Assembly: GCF_036370855.1 (NCBI RefSeq) | Contig: NC_088099.1 | Span: 22,101,501 to 22,165,500 of the forward strand | Length of the DNA stretch: 64,000 nt | Reading direction: 5' to 3' | Origin: Dromaius novaehollandiae | Taxonomy: Eukaryota; Chordata; Aves; Casuariiformes; Dromaiidae | In this document: piece after piece, positions 1-12,715 of the stretch | How the letters are laid out: every line of letters begins with the position of its first letter | How positions within the stretch are numbered: the first letter of the stretch is position 1 | Notes under the pieces: generated by a model | What the model saw: only the letters and a program-made list of their open reading frames with translations | Told to the model about the DNA's origin: nothing | Databases searched by the model: none | Translations under genes and position numbers: made by a program

Positions 1-830
1 AAGAAAATAAATAAATTTAATTTAACTTAAAATGACACATATGTGCAACTTAATTCATCAATACCATAGTAAAAGAAATTAAAGCTACCTATGTCACTTC
101 TTTAGTGAGAGATTTTATATTTTTCTCTGGTGAAACTCTATGTAAATGATGATGATATTTGAAAATGATCTTTTCAGTCTGAGATAAAAAGTTGTACATC
201 AGCTCTGAGATCTGCATATGGTATGTTCTGGGTACCACTTATGTTTTAGTTTCATTTTCAGAGACCTTTGAAGGAATGAATGAGGTGACATGTGAGTTTA
301 ACTGCTGTTTATGGGAAGATGACAAGCTAACTATATGAAGTGGACCCACATGTCCCCATTTCAATGAAACATTTCATGCAGTAACATTTCCTTGGAGATT
401 TTTGCAAGAAAAATTCCCACCAATAATCTTAAACATGATTTTTTTTGGCAGAATTGTTTTATTTTTCTTTTCCTGTTAAATGTTGAAAGAATTTTCTTAC
501 AATAATTTACAGTGAGCTTAAAGAAGGAGAATGTTAGTTCATTCTTTTATTTTTCTCTCTAAATAGGAAAGGGGTCACAAACAGGATACAAATGTAAAAA
601 TAAAAAAAGACTTGATCCCTGTAGGTCTTAGCATGTTGAATATTTACTGGGATTAATTCTCTTCCTTGCCTCCCATCGTTCTCCCCCGTACATATTTCAA
701 AGGCAGATTTTTCTGAGTTAAACAGAATTGGGTTTTCCATGTATAATTATTTTTGGTAGATAAGTGGTAATGAAATACAAAGCCATATAAACAGGAAAAA
801 AAAATAAGTGTAAATCTAAATGTATCAATG

Positions 831-861
831 CTCATCCCAAATCATCCCAATCATCCCAAAT
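831..861 (+). repeat. Short tandem repeat (TCATCCCAA-type, three copies)
   Basis: Three near-identical 9-10 base units in a row. Confidence 0.85.
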
Positions 862-1654
862 GTCAGCTCTGAGAAACAGATCTTCAAGCCCAGGTTCACA
901 AAGCTAATAAAATAGGCAGATTTTAGTGTGTCCTAAAGCAGCAGCTGAAGAGTTACTAAAATGCAGCAACAAAACTCCTTTAAAAAGTCACCTTGATTGG
1001 TTAACATACATAAAGAAAGTTAATATGATTTACCTGAACTTTTGAACTGGAGTATCCTTAGCCAATGAATTTCCGCAAAAGTGTCCAGAGGCTCTGTCTG
1101 CAATATAAGACAGCTGAGAAGAAAGTGCAGAGAAATTTAATCCTTTTTATCTTCCAGATTTTCTGGCTTTGGTATTAAAATGCCTAGGAGTATATTCCTT
1201 TATCCTTTTGATTTGCTTAGCAGCAGTAGCAATTTCACATATAAGCTCAGGGCAGCATGTAACCCTGAGAGTCCTACTTACCTGCTTGAGTTAATTTGTT
1301 ACATGATTAATCATGTTGTTACAATGAATAGAGCCCCTTTTTACAAAAAGTAGCAAATCATTATTAATTCCCTGACAACACTTTACATGAATCATGTTGA
1401 ATACTTTACTAATGTAGGTGTAATACACAATTTCATTGGAGACCAATTGTAATGTAGTGCTTATTAATGTCCACTTCTTGCTGACACGTTGACGTGAGTA
1501 CCAAACAGATTACTAATGTTAAGGCTCTTGATATAACATGTATCTAAGTAACTATGCCTTAAGAGAGTAATTATACCTCTGCTCAGTCAGTTGTATTCTA
1601 AGCCTTAGGTATCAAAACCATAACAATGTTGACTAAAACTTGACAAATTCACAT

Positions 1655-1657
<3 letters not shown>

Positions 1658-1710
<53 letters not shown>
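1658..1710. repeat. (AT)n microsatellite, 53 bp
   Basis: Uninterrupted alternating A/T over 53 bases, followed by an A-rich stretch. The sequence is self-complementary and can form a cruciform or slip during replication. Confidence 0.97.
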
Positions 1711-1716
<6 letters not shown>

Positions 1717-3482
1717 AAAATATTTGTCACAATTATGCTGTTTTATGAACTGCATTAAGTGATCTAAAAAAGAAAACTGAGTGATTTAAAGAAAGTTAGA
1801 GTCTAAATTGAAGGACAAAATGAAAACAACTTGCTTTGGAGAAAAAAAATAGAATTACCTTTACATTATTTACACCTAGCATCCCAAACTTTCATAATAT
1901 GTAGAAAATTTTAAAACACTAGATTCCCACTCCTTTTTTGTTGTTGCTCTGCACAGCTGTATGCTAATCACGCTGCTGAGTGTGAACTGACATTTTCCTG
2001 CCATTATGATCAACCAGAGTCTTTGTTCTGGGAATGAGCATATAATTAAAGAGAAGATTAAAGAATTCCCATGAATAATTTGCTCTCATTTCTCCCTGTT
2101 AAACTCATGTAACCCAATTGAGTATGCGTGTTGACTTGCCTCAAAGAATCACACTTTCAGTGGAAAGGTAGAACACCCACCCTCCCCTGTAGTTGATAAT
2201 TTTTTTGGCTCCATCCTACTGCATAAACATGTCTCTGAACTTGACCAACACTTCCCCAAAGCATAATAAATTGACATTGTTCATAAATAAAAGGAAAAAG
2301 GAACGGCTCGTATGAAAAAATTGCCATAAGGAGAGACATTACGTTTAAAAATACATTGAACTGCGGGAATGGAAAATATTAGCATTCTTTCCATAGTTGG
2401 AATAGTTGGAACCAGTGCTTACCAGTGGAACCAGACACATATATATTGGCTTGTGAACCATGAAGGGCCTGAGGTCCACAAGAAATCCATCCACTCTGTC
2501 CTAGCCACTATACCCCATTCTCACTACTTGAACGCTTGGTCCAAGTGCCATGCTCTTGGATCCTCATCCAGACTGAACACTGTGTTGCTTTGTGGCCACA
2601 GTAAGGACAGAAAAGTATGGTTTTGCAGTAGAAAAGTAAATATACTGTAAATTCCTGTTGGAATCCAAAGACACTGCAGTTATATTTTGATGTATTCCCA
2701 AATCAATGGATTTTTTACATAAATGTTTATGAACTGCCATTTTTATTAATTTATATGTGAGTTCTTCTCCCCTGATTCTCCCTCTCCTCCCCCACATAAA
2801 CTGAAAATAAAAGACTGTGTATGCCAGGTTTTGACAGATGCATTACTACATATTATACATATGTGCTACACTCTTTTTGTCTGATTAGTACAAATAGTGA
2901 GCAGTCTGGGCAATGTCTGTGTGTGAGAGAGCATTTATGTGTGCACTTGCAAGGAGGATTATCTAATAAGAATCCCCATAACATACATTAATAAAATTTG
3001 GAGTTAGCCAAGTAAGACAATCTAGACATCTCCATTGCAGACTTCATGTCTAGACAGCCTTTACAGTCTACAGAAGGAATTAGGAGCTGCTAGAATTCCC
3101 TTTACTGCTCTCTAAGATAGATATCTACCTTTGGATGAGATTTATTGAATCCTTGCTGTCTTTGAACTTGGTAGCTGCTAATACTGGGCATGTCTTAGCT
3201 GGCTCTGGTATTGTATATGTAGCAACAAGTCCAATTAAGCTGTAGCAGATCACATCAAAGCTCTAGCTAGCCCAATAGATTGTCTCCAGCTGTGTCAAAT
3301 ACTGAGATGGGTCATGACAAAACCAAAAGCTGTGTCTGAGACCTCTGCCACAGCTGAGCAAGACGGTCTAAGGGGGAGTCTGGGATATCCTTGACTTCAG
3401 AAAGATCTTAGGATATACATGCCCGCATGGCTGAATGAAGACAACATTGTGAAGGAGGAACTGGGTACCACCAAAACTATGG

Positions 3483-3605
3483 AATCATAGAATTACAGAA
3501 GAATGTAGGTTGCAAAGGATTTCTGGATGTCATCTAATCCACCCTTCAGCTCAAACAAAGTATGACTTCAAAATTAGACCAGATGGCTGGTCACTTAGAT
3601 CATCT
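3483..3605 (-). mobile_element. CR1 LINE 3'-end remnant, inverted
   Basis: It begins AATCATAGAATTACAGAA, the reverse complement of the short tandem repeat that ends avian CR1 elements. A recognisable decayed CR1 3'UTR follows (GTAGGTTGCAAAGGATTTCT, TCATCTAATCCA, CAGCTCAAA, TTAGACCAGATGGC). It is 5' truncated, as most CR1 copies are. No coding part remains. Confidence 0.8.
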
Positions 3606-6600
3606 TCATGCTAATCAGACTGTTGCTGATGAAATAATGCACGGGTGAGGAAAATGGCCACTACTAGCAAGCACCTGGACCACACCAATAGGAAGCTCAA
3701 CTGTAATGACCAGCAGGTGCAGGAATATATGGAGAAATGGGGCAGCAGTAAAAAGCACTGGCACAGCTACATCAGCACCACTAGTGAGCTTCAAGGGGAA
3801 GCTCTGAGCAAGGCCTAAGTCCCTCAGTTTTGGGGAGGAAGAAAATACACAGCCACATGTTTAGGCTTGTACTTTTTTACTGCCTCAAGTGAAGAGGGGG
3901 GATAAGATCCTTCTCTGTTTCTCCAGCTCCTCCAAAATCCCAGAACAGTGACTAAGGGCAGATGTTTAGGCAAGTGCTAGAGCAGACTGAGAATACCATG
4001 GTTCTTTCTGAGCATGCTTCCATGGGTTCTGACAATCTGTGGTGGAAGTGTTATTGTTGTGCTTAAAAGAAGTTACTTTGCTAGGACTCTCAAGGTCAGG
4101 ATCTGGCTGGCTGTGTATGAAATGTGGTTGTTAGTATGTATCATAACTATGTTTTGATTTGAAAGGCAAATTAGCCAAAAGCATAGGATGGTATTCTTCA
4201 TGACTGAGAACTTAAGAGTTAAAATAACTGTGAGAAAAGCATATTGACCACACTGTAGGCAGTTTTAGGCTTTGTTAAAAGTTTTGTGTTGCAATTTATT
4301 TCTGCTATTACCTTGAATCATTAATGTACAAGCATGTTTAAACTAGACTAAGTACAGTATTCATCATCTGGCATAGAGCAGCCATCTTTTAATTGTTCCC
4401 AGAAAACAGACCTCTGTTGGAAACGATCATTTTTATTACTTAAAATTTGTGACAATAGCAGAGGGTATTTACTCAAGGGCTATTTTGAAGTGGAGGGGAA
4501 AAAAACCCTTGCATATAAAAATTTAACAATTTTTTTTCCTCGCATTTTCTTTAGAGTTTGAAAGTGAAATTGCTGCAAGCATGAACGAAAACATGAATTT
4601 TCCTGCTTTGGTTCAGTTTTTTCCTCCCCCAAATTATATAAAAGTATAATTTCTATCTATAACTTAATCATACCAGTCTGGGGCTGTTGCCTGTCTGCTG
4701 TCAGGCTTGAGAAAGTTATTGTAAAGAGGATATAGTATAGTGGATATAAATGTATGTTTTGTTCTTGGTGAAATAAGAATAGTGAAAAATGATTGAAGTT
4801 CAGGAAGATGAAAAGAAAAGTCTGAATATTAACACTTTCTTTTAAAATATTCTGCAAATGAAAACCTGAAAATGATTTAGGTAAAAGTCCTACCTTGCCT
4901 TAGAGATAATCCAGAAGAGTGACAGTTTTCTCAGGAAATTGCTACTGATGAGAAATATGATATTCTTTGAGTTCTTTTACAATAGTTCTTTATAACAATA
5001 TGCCTCTACTTAGGACATTAAAATATGAGTACTATTAATAGTAAAATAAATATATTTTGTTTCAAAAGGGAGAACCTGATAAAATTCTACCACTGCTAAT
5101 TTTATCCTTGTCATCATTATAATTTTTTACAGAAACACATAGTGTGACACCATGTTTGGAGAATTAAGGACTACAGCATAACTAGCCTTTTAGTGTTTAA
5201 TAAAGTTCTGAAAGCAATGTCAGTCTCTTGCAATTCTTCAAATGAGAATTTGACTACATGGTCTTGAGCTTGTAGGAATGTTTAATGCCTGTCTATAAGG
5301 CTGAGAGCAATTGTCTCACACAGATTTAATCAAAATACCAGGGAGTTCAGGAGCTGGAGGCACTTGGCACTTTGCTGGATCAAGCCTATTCTCTGTATAT
5401 CAACTTAACAAGTTCAACACAGCAAACAAATTCTATACTTCTTACTAATCTTGTTTTATAAGTGAAAAGACGTGTGTGATCATGCTACCTTAGTTCCTTA
5501 TTTAAAACCTCCATGATTAACATTTGATCGCTTTCAACTAAACTTGGCATTAAGGCAGGTGTATCAAAGACATGAAGCTCTGACTAGCTTCATTAAAACC
5601 AGCTGCCAAGTAGGCAGCAGCAGCACAAATTCAGGCCACAAAGGACGAGAAGTTGCAGTGTGACTTTGTTAACTGATCTACCAATTGGCCAGTCAGCAAA
5701 TGGACAGCACACATGTTGCTCTGAGCCAGAAGCTTCTTGTTTGATCTGTAGAGAGGGAAACAAGCTCAAGAGACAAAGTTTTTGGATGGGTTATGGAGCT
5801 CGGTGTAGAGCTGAGGAATACAGGGGATTACAGAAGAGAGGAGAATGAGAAACGTTGGGTATTACAGTGCAGGGGGGAGAGGCACTTATGCCATAGAGAT
5901 GTCTAGAGGATGTTGGACAAACATCTGTGGTAATCATGCCGTGTTACTTCTGCTACCCATGAAACAACATGCCAGTCAGATAAGGAAACCTAAGCCAAAA
6001 AGTGGTTCTGTGGTCCCAAGTACAAAGCTGTGGACTACTGTTATGCTATTAAGAAAAAATTAAACCAAGAGAACCCAAGAAGCCCCTTACATGACGGAAT
6101 TAAGCCAGGTTTCAATGTTTTTTTTTTTTTTTTCCTGTATGGAGTCTCCAAAGTCTAATAAATGTCAAGCATTTCAGCTTTTCCTGAGTGAAGGCATTAA
6201 CAGAGATACTGTCTGCTATCTAGATGTCTATTTTTATGAAACTTGAAGGAGTTTAGTATCTTTGAAACTTGCCAATGGGCTTAAAATCAAGTAGGCTGGG
6301 AAAATAATCAGGGAAGAAAACACAAGTACAGCACGACCACTGAAGCCTTCAAGTTAAAAATGACCACTATATAATTCACGTGGGAATTATGGAAGATGAG
6401 AGATTGTCAGGTTATTTAAACTATAAACATTATTACAAGCTATGTCTTGTATCACAGATGATGTTCAAAATCAGGAGGCAATCCAGAATTCCCCCCCAGT
6501 ATCTTTCTTGTGTAGGCTTGGGAGGACATAAGTTGTGGCTGTGTGGGAGGTCAACTTATTCAGCAGAAATACAATATCCAAGCTAAATAGATCAGTAGCT

Positions 6601-6950
6601 TTGGTAAGCACTGCAGAGCTGACCAGAAGGGATTTGGTTAGATATGTTTTTTGAGGTTAATAATGATTATATCTTTAAAAACAAGAGTACGTACTGTTAC
6701 GTCACATTGCTGAATCATGTCCTGAGCTGATATTCAAATCCATGATTCATGACCATCTTTGATTTCACTTGGTATGTTTATAGTAATACAATGACTTTGC
6801 TTTTGCTTCTGCCCTTTGCAATGTTAAAATAACCATTTAAAATCTCTTTCTAAGGCAGAATTACAGAAAAAAAATGAGTCATTATTTCTTAAATAATAGA
6901 CACAAAATTATGATTCCCAAACCTCTGGAATATGGATTTGATTAAACATT

Positions 6951-6956
6951 TTTATT
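6951..6956 (-). terminator. Distal polyadenylation signal AATAAA
   Basis: The plus strand reads TTTATT, which is AATAAA on the gene strand, about 265 bases past the stop codon. A GT-rich segment lies 25-35 bases further on. This is the more likely main signal. Confidence 0.5.
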
Positions 6957-7014
6957 AACATACTGGAATTTGAACTGTACAAATGTAAAATGAATTCATG
7001 GTTATAGCTATCAA

Positions 7015-7020
7015 TTTATT
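7015..7020 (-). terminator. Proximal polyadenylation signal AATAAA
   Basis: AATAAA on the minus strand, about 200 bases past the stop codon. It may give a shorter 3'UTR. AT-rich DNA produces this hexamer often by chance, so only its position supports it. Confidence 0.4.
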
Positions 7021-7220
7021 TCTATGCCAACAAAAATAAGACAGACCATATATATTTTTTAACTTGTGTATGGATTCCATTTTCAATGTAATGTTACATT
7101 CTGAACACATTATTCTACTAGAAGAGTTATTCCATGTTCATTCATATTGAAAATGCTACAATGCCATGGCATTCTTTCAGATTTTAGAAAAAATCTTCAG
7201 GCAAAGAGTCACAAGCAATA

Positions 7221-7337
7221 TTAATCCCATTTTATCCCTATTTTCCTGAAACTACATAATTTCTTCAGGTCTTCTGCTGCCTCACCGTAGAGAGGATTTG
7301 GAAAAGAAGTAGCATTGTCATCTCTATCAGAAAGATT
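7221..7337 (-). CDS. MALRD1: Terminal coding exon: second FxNPxY motif and stop codon
   Basis: The exon follows a pyrimidine-rich acceptor (TTGTTCTTCTTTTAG). In phase 0 it reads NLSDRDDNATSF, then P-N-P-L-Y-G-E, and continues through AAEDLKKLCSFRKIGIKWD to TAA at 7223-7221 (38 codons plus stop). F-P-N-P-L-Y is a second FxNPxY endocytic motif, and its context (NL...TSF-x-NPLY) resembles the first tail exon. The residues after GEAAEDL look less constrained. A donor-like G|GTGAGG lies right after the Tyr codon (exon end 7286), so some transcripts might splice onward to an exon I have not found. Two AATAAA signals downstream favour this as the terminal exon. Confidence 0.75.
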   Translation of the reverse strand, partial: NLSDRDDNATSFPNPLYGEAAEDLKKLCSFRKIGIKWD

Positions 7338-8129
7338 CTAAAAGAAGAACAATAGAGTGAAATTTTAAAAAGAGTCATTCAAGTTATTTGCTTGAATGGA
7401 TGTATGAATGTCTAGTTTTTCTAATATCTAAGTAATGCATGATGTTAAATTGAAAAAAAACCTGAAAATCTCTAAACATCTTAGACCAGATTTTCAGGTG
7501 ATAAAAATTAGCATAGCTCCATTAAACCCATTATCTGCTACCTGGTCCTCAGCAAGTCACTTAACATTCTTCTGCATCTATTCCCACTTTCAGTTTACTT
7601 GTCACCAGAGCAACACACATATAGTACTATTTTGGGAGAATACAAAAGTGTACAGTAGTGTACAATAGCATACTATTGCAGTGTGTCACTAATTTTGGTA
7701 CATCATATTGCAATTTAAAGGAAAAATAATGCCAAACCAGTGACACATCTCCTGAAAGGTTCATAAGTCTGTGACTGACTCTAATTTTCTTGAATGAAGA
7801 ATATTTGAGAAAAGATATATGAACTCTCCAAGTAAGGGCTTCTGTCATTCTAGACATTTTCTAGAGCAGCTGTCTTACTGGAAAAGTCTGAACTACTATA
7901 TGATGTAACAAGTAGCTACACTAGGCAACATTAATGAACTTGTTATTATGAGGTCCTTGGCAGCCAGTCCAACCCTAGTTATGTTTCTCGGATTTACAGA
8001 GGTATTAATTTTAGGAATAGCAATATACCATTGACTTTAAGTGACTTCTCTCCCTAGCTTCTGCTACTACATTTTATTTAATAGCCCAAAACATATCCTA
8101 CTTCAGAAGAGAAATGTATTACTACATAC
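7338..8129 (-). other. MALRD1: Intron between the middle and last tail exons
   Basis: A 792-bp phase-0 intron with donor GTATGT and acceptor TTCTTCTTTTAG. Nothing else is recognisable in it. Confidence 0.7.
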
Positions 8130-8186
8130 CTCGTGCCATGGAGAAACACTGATTTGAACAACAGGCGGAGCAGCATACCCGCGAGG
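8130..8186 (-). CDS. MALRD1: Coding exon: middle of cytoplasmic tail
   Basis: This 57-bp exon has a strong pyrimidine-tract acceptor (TGTGTCTTTTTATAG) and a donor GAG|GTATGT. It is symmetric, phase 0 in and phase 0 out, so it could be skipped without a frameshift. Nineteen residues run from PRGYAAPPVV through QISVSPWHE: proline- and hydroxyl-rich, with no membrane segment, as expected for a cytosolic linker between two endocytic motifs. GC content is higher than in the flanking intron. I recognise no named domain. Support comes from splice sites, open phase-0 frame and position between the two NPLY exons. Confidence 0.74.
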
Positions 8187-9804
8187 CTATAAAAAGACAC
8201 ACAACTGCTTCAGTATATTTTTATTCAGCAGTGAATGACATTCAAAAAATATCCTCCCACATGGCTGTCACAGTAACACTCTATGGATCCAGAACTGTGA
8301 GACAATAGTAGAGGCAAGTGTGTGGCAATGCTAGGTCTGCTCAGAAAGGTCCAGTGAGAATTGTTTTTCTTTATGGAACTTAGATGCTTGCAAATGCCTA
8401 ACTTCAGGGTATTCGACTGGAGATTAGAGATATTCCTCATGTTTTACTGTATCTTTTGATTGCTGATACACCATCCAGATGTAAGGCTCACCAAACTCAG
8501 GGAAAACTCATAACTGCTGTTCTCCCTTTTATAGGAAGAATCAGTGAAAACAACTATCTTCCCAATCTCAAAGAAAAGAGAAGAAAATCTGGTATAGCAC
8601 TGGACTTCAGTCACAGTGCCTGGGGCTCTCTTCTATGAAGATATCTCCTCTGACACTATGCTTCTGTTTTTCCACTTGCTATTTAATGAAGCCTATCAGG
8701 AATCTATTTTAACTAAAATACAAATGTCCTGGTAAATTGGACTTGATTGTGATGGGAACATTTCCAACTTGGAGTTCGCTCTCAAACCCAAACCTGTAAG
8801 TGAATTAATTTGATCTAATTTTTCTAAAATCAAGTGTAAGGAACCTTTTATAGAAAGTAAATGGCATGCCATAGTTAATCCTGCTCAATACTGCAGTGGA
8901 ATCTTATATTGCTTACTAGGGAAAAGATAAGGAAATTTTGTTTTCCATTTCAAACCTAGCCTAATTCTTTCAATACTAATAACAGTAGTATCAAAATGAG
9001 GGCAGGAAGGATTCTTTAAACTTCAGCTTTCTCTTTTTACCTCCAAGGTGCTTCATCTGTATTATTTTCAATGATAAATAAAATAGCAAATATACCTGCA
9101 TTTTAAGTCAATCACATTTCTCTTCTTAAATGTAAAACACAAATTTTAGCTACCATTGTAGTTTGATAATTAAATCTTGCCTTGCATCTTTTACTGTAGT
9201 ATGTTCACTTTTAGATATATACTTTATTCTCAAACTTCTTTATTATTCCAGCAGTCTCTTAATTACGGTCAACAAATGGTATTTGGGAAAAGCGTGACCA
9301 TGGAGCAGCTACTCTGCAGACTTGTTTGTTTAGTGTCAACATGAATTTTATAGTGATGAAAACTGCAATGTATATTTAAGATATCAGGAAAATAACACAA
9401 ACTATTTCATTAAAGAGTGCACACAGGCAACTTGGGTGCTGAATCATGCATTTTGTGGGACTTTTATTTTTTCAGAACCAAAATAAGTGCCAGTGGGCTT
9501 TTTCTTCTAAATGTCTGACTAAACACTTCGCCTAAGATTGTTTTTTCTCAGACTCGGCCCCCAGTCAGTATTAGCTATAGCCATCAGCATGCTCTTGAAA
9601 GTTCAAATTTACTTATCTATTGAGGAGACTCTGGAACTGATCTCTTACATGGAATGTTAGAGGAAATGCAATACTTTTTAAGCCTTATTTCCTTTATTAA
9701 ATAACATTCACTGATGGATTACGCTATTCGTTTCAATGGAAAACCTATGTTAAGACTGCAGCCTCACATTTTTGGAATGCACAGAAGCAGCTATTGCTAC
9801 TTAC
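8187..9804 (-). other. MALRD1: Intron between the first and middle tail exons
   Basis: A 1618-bp phase-0 intron with donor GTAAGT and acceptor GTCTTTTTATAG. No repeat or further exon is recognised inside it. Confidence 0.7.
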
Positions 9805-9880
9805 CTTTACATTCCCAGGTGGACTAAGGTTTTGATACAATGGGTTAGCAAATGAAGTATTAGGGTTTTCTTCCAGGTTC
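9805..9880 (-). CDS. MALRD1: Coding exon: cytoplasmic tail with first FxNPxY motif
   Basis: This 76-bp exon lies between a pyrimidine-rich acceptor (GATTTTTTAAG) and a perfect donor, AAG|GTAAGT. One base completes a Thr codon (AC|G) from the transmembrane exon, and 25 codons follow, ending in phase 0. The peptide begins NLEENPNTSF and contains F-A-N-P-L-Y, then QNLSPPGNVK. FxNPxY is the LDL-receptor-type internalisation signal, recognised by PTB-domain adaptors such as ARH, Dab2 and Numb. This suggests a tail signal for clathrin-mediated uptake or endosomal sorting. The phase fit with both neighbours makes a chance match unlikely. No transcript evidence is available here. Confidence 0.84.
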
Positions 9881-12674
9881 CTTAAAAAATCAGACAACAA
9901 CAAAACCCCCACAGTATTACATACATTGTCAAAGAGCCAAATAGTTTAAGGTTAAGGAGATTGAGTCAAAAAAAAAAGTATGGCTAAATATATTCCTGAT
10001 TTAGCTCTACTGAAATGACTGAAGTTCAACCATTGCTCTATGTATGTCATGTGATAAAAGAAAATAATCTTTTTTTATTTGTTTCTACTAAAAATACAAT
10101 ATACTTTTGGATATGCATAGAGCTATTCATTATTCATAAAGTGCAGGAGGTATACTATATGTTCAATAAAATGTTCATTATATAAGCTAAAAAGATATAT
10201 TGTTGTATCATGCATGAATGTGATGAGATCACATTCTTCCTATGATTTGCTACTGTCACACTAGTGATTCAGTAATTAACATGGTCTTAGGTCTGAGTTC
10301 AAGAATATTTTAGTTATTTAATTGTTATAAGAATTCTTTTTGATGAATTTGGAAAGAACTTGTATTTTTAGGTCAAAATCATCAGAAATAGTTTTAAAGT
10401 TCCTTAGGAGTTTCCCATATTTTTTGTTATAACAGCAGGAATATTTTAAGAAGCACCGAAGTTACTGGAATGCAAAGGATTCATGAGTAGACACAATGCC
10501 TTAGTCCTAGTCATCTAAGTAGATAATTGTACTAATTGTGGTTCTCATGTCCATTACTAGAAAGTTAAAAATATGCTTTCCTGACAGAAACCTTCATGTA
10601 TTTATTACTTCTTTGAAAGCACATATGACCTGTGAAATTAATCCGATTAATTCTGCAAAAGTGAAAGATATTTGGTGATGAAACTTACTAGCTAGATCTA
10701 AAGTTTTTCCATATAAATGACTGGTTGCTAATAGTCTACAGTGCTTGAAATTATCAAAAGTGTTCTCATCCCATACAAGTGGAAATTTGTCCCTAAGAAA
10801 GCAAAACCAAGTTCTTTTTTACCATTAAAGTACAGAACATCTAGAAGGAAAAGAGATGACAATGAGTTGGTGGAAAGGCCAGCTCACTTAGTATGTAACA
10901 TGATCAGTTGAGTTACAAACTATGACTAATCTGAACCCCTGATTTCAGACAAGAAAGCAACAACTGCATTAGTTAAAATACTGAAGAATGAAGCAGAAAC
11001 ATACTTCCTTTTTTTATTCTTTGCTTTTAAAGAGATATGCTTGGTTATTTTTCACTCATGCTTTTATGAATAAGAATGCATACGCCTGTGTGCACACAGA
11101 ATGCTGTGTTAGTACAGTACACTAAAAGAAAAAGTTCCCTAAAGCTAATACTCTGTGATTGAGAGACAGATTTTTTAATATTAAAAAGTGGTGCTATTCC
11201 AAAGCTACCCTTACAGCTGCTTTAACCAGGGTCTCCCTAGTAACTGCTAGACAGGCCCTGTTACTGGGAAAGGCAGTGCAGGTGGAAAAAGGGCAGCCAT
11301 CGAGACGTGGCTGATGGAACTGCTAGGGTAGGAAGCTGTGCTTCATCAGCGAGGGCAAGTGAGGAGGCAGTACCCGATAACTTCCCTTGCAAAGATCTAA
11401 AACCAGAATGGATGCTTAGGAAGAAGGCACATGTAGGCCATGGCAATATACTCCCTTTTGAGTTAGATCAGTGCAAGAACCTAAGTTTGGGTCTTAAACC
11501 AAAAGGGACCAGTCTTCTTAGAATCTTTCACAAGAAGACTGACAAAAAGTAATTCCTTCTAATGCCTGTCTCGTAATTCAGTTTGATTACATGTCTCATC
11601 AGTGTCAACAGCTTAATTGTTACCTTAATTAATCATGGTATTCTGATGCTTTATTTAGTTTACTGAAATTATAATATATTAGTGTAGGTATATGCTGCCT
11701 GTATTGTGTATGTATTTGTATATTCATCACCCTGAATAAAATCCACAAAAAGGATACAGAATTGATTTCTACTCTAAAATTTCACCATAGATCACAAAAC
11801 TTAAGGCCAGAAGCAAACTCAGATAAGAAGTTTGTAAGGAACTTGTCTCTGCTTGCAAGCTAGTGCCCAAAGGGACAGATTTGCATACCTTAATTTTGGT
11901 GTCTCGTTTAGACATTACAAACCAACTATGTGGCCTAAGAGCATGATCCAGAATTAAGTACGTAGGTTCTGCTTACAGTCAGTGGAGACACTTCCAAAAG
12001 GCAATGCAAGTCACACAATTCACAGTGGGAACCACCTTTAACGTGCCCATAGGAAATGCTAAGGAAAGGGATTGGTCTGATTCTCTTTCCTCCTCCACAC
12101 CCCTACCGAACTTAGGCAATTTGTGCAAGGCTGCATATCTGGGCATCAGCATGCCAAGTACTTAGCTCTGTCCTGAGGCCAGGAATGACACTGAACACAG
12201 GTGTCCAACTTCTTGTGCAAGTCCACTCACAGTAGGATATTATGCAAAACTGTAGGCACGAAGTGCTAGCTGTATTCTTCAACAGTGTCTGTGGTTGCTG
12301 TATCTAGCGCTGAAATTGGTTCTGCCTATGCATGTGAGGTTTGTTTCAAGCCTGACAATTCACACTTGCTTGTCATCAAGCACATTTCAGATGTCCCTCC
12401 ACTTTAGGTCTGAGTTATAGAAGAGCTTAAGAGGAAGCAGACACCCAGTTACTCAGATTAGGGCATTTTACAAGTAGCTGCGCACCTAATCTTAGAGAAT
12501 TTGATGGTCCAAAATATGGGCACTGATTGAATTTATGTGCCCCAGACTTGGGTGAAATGGAGAAAAGGCTTTTTAATTGTTCTCCTCGTCTTAGGAACAT
12601 TCCCACCAAGCAGTGCTTTGGATGTCACCTTGAGTGTATTACCTTGCATGTAATTCCTGTATATGTGTGTGTTA

Positions 12675-12678
<4 letters not shown>

Positions 12679-12712
<34 letters not shown>
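12679..12712. repeat. (AC)17 microsatellite with adjoining TA/CATA tract
   Basis: Seventeen perfect AC units, followed by TCTATATATATA and an imperfect CATA/CATG tract to about 12750. It generates spurious repetitive open frames on both strands. Confidence 0.97.

Positions 12713-12715
<3 letters not shown>

Larger units (their letters stand above)
1..6920. other. Intergenic DNA downstream of the gene
   Basis: AT-rich DNA with no exon that I can support on either strand. It contains an (AT)n microsatellite at 1658-1710 and an inverted CR1 3' end near 3483-3605. The short open frames here (all under 95 codons) have no recognisable domain or splice context. The slightly GC-richer piece at 5570-6070 was examined and gave nothing identifiable. 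Confidence 0.7.
6930..7220 (-). other. MALRD1: Putative 3'UTR of the MALRD1-like transcript
   Basis: From the stop at 7221 leftward the sequence is AT-rich and non-coding, and reaches AATAAA at 7015-7020 and again at 6951-6956 (read on the minus strand). The left limit near 6930 is inferred from cleavage usually falling 10-30 bases after the signal. A G/T-rich stretch (GAGGTTTGGG) follows at about 6915-6925, as expected for a downstream element. Confidence 0.5.
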
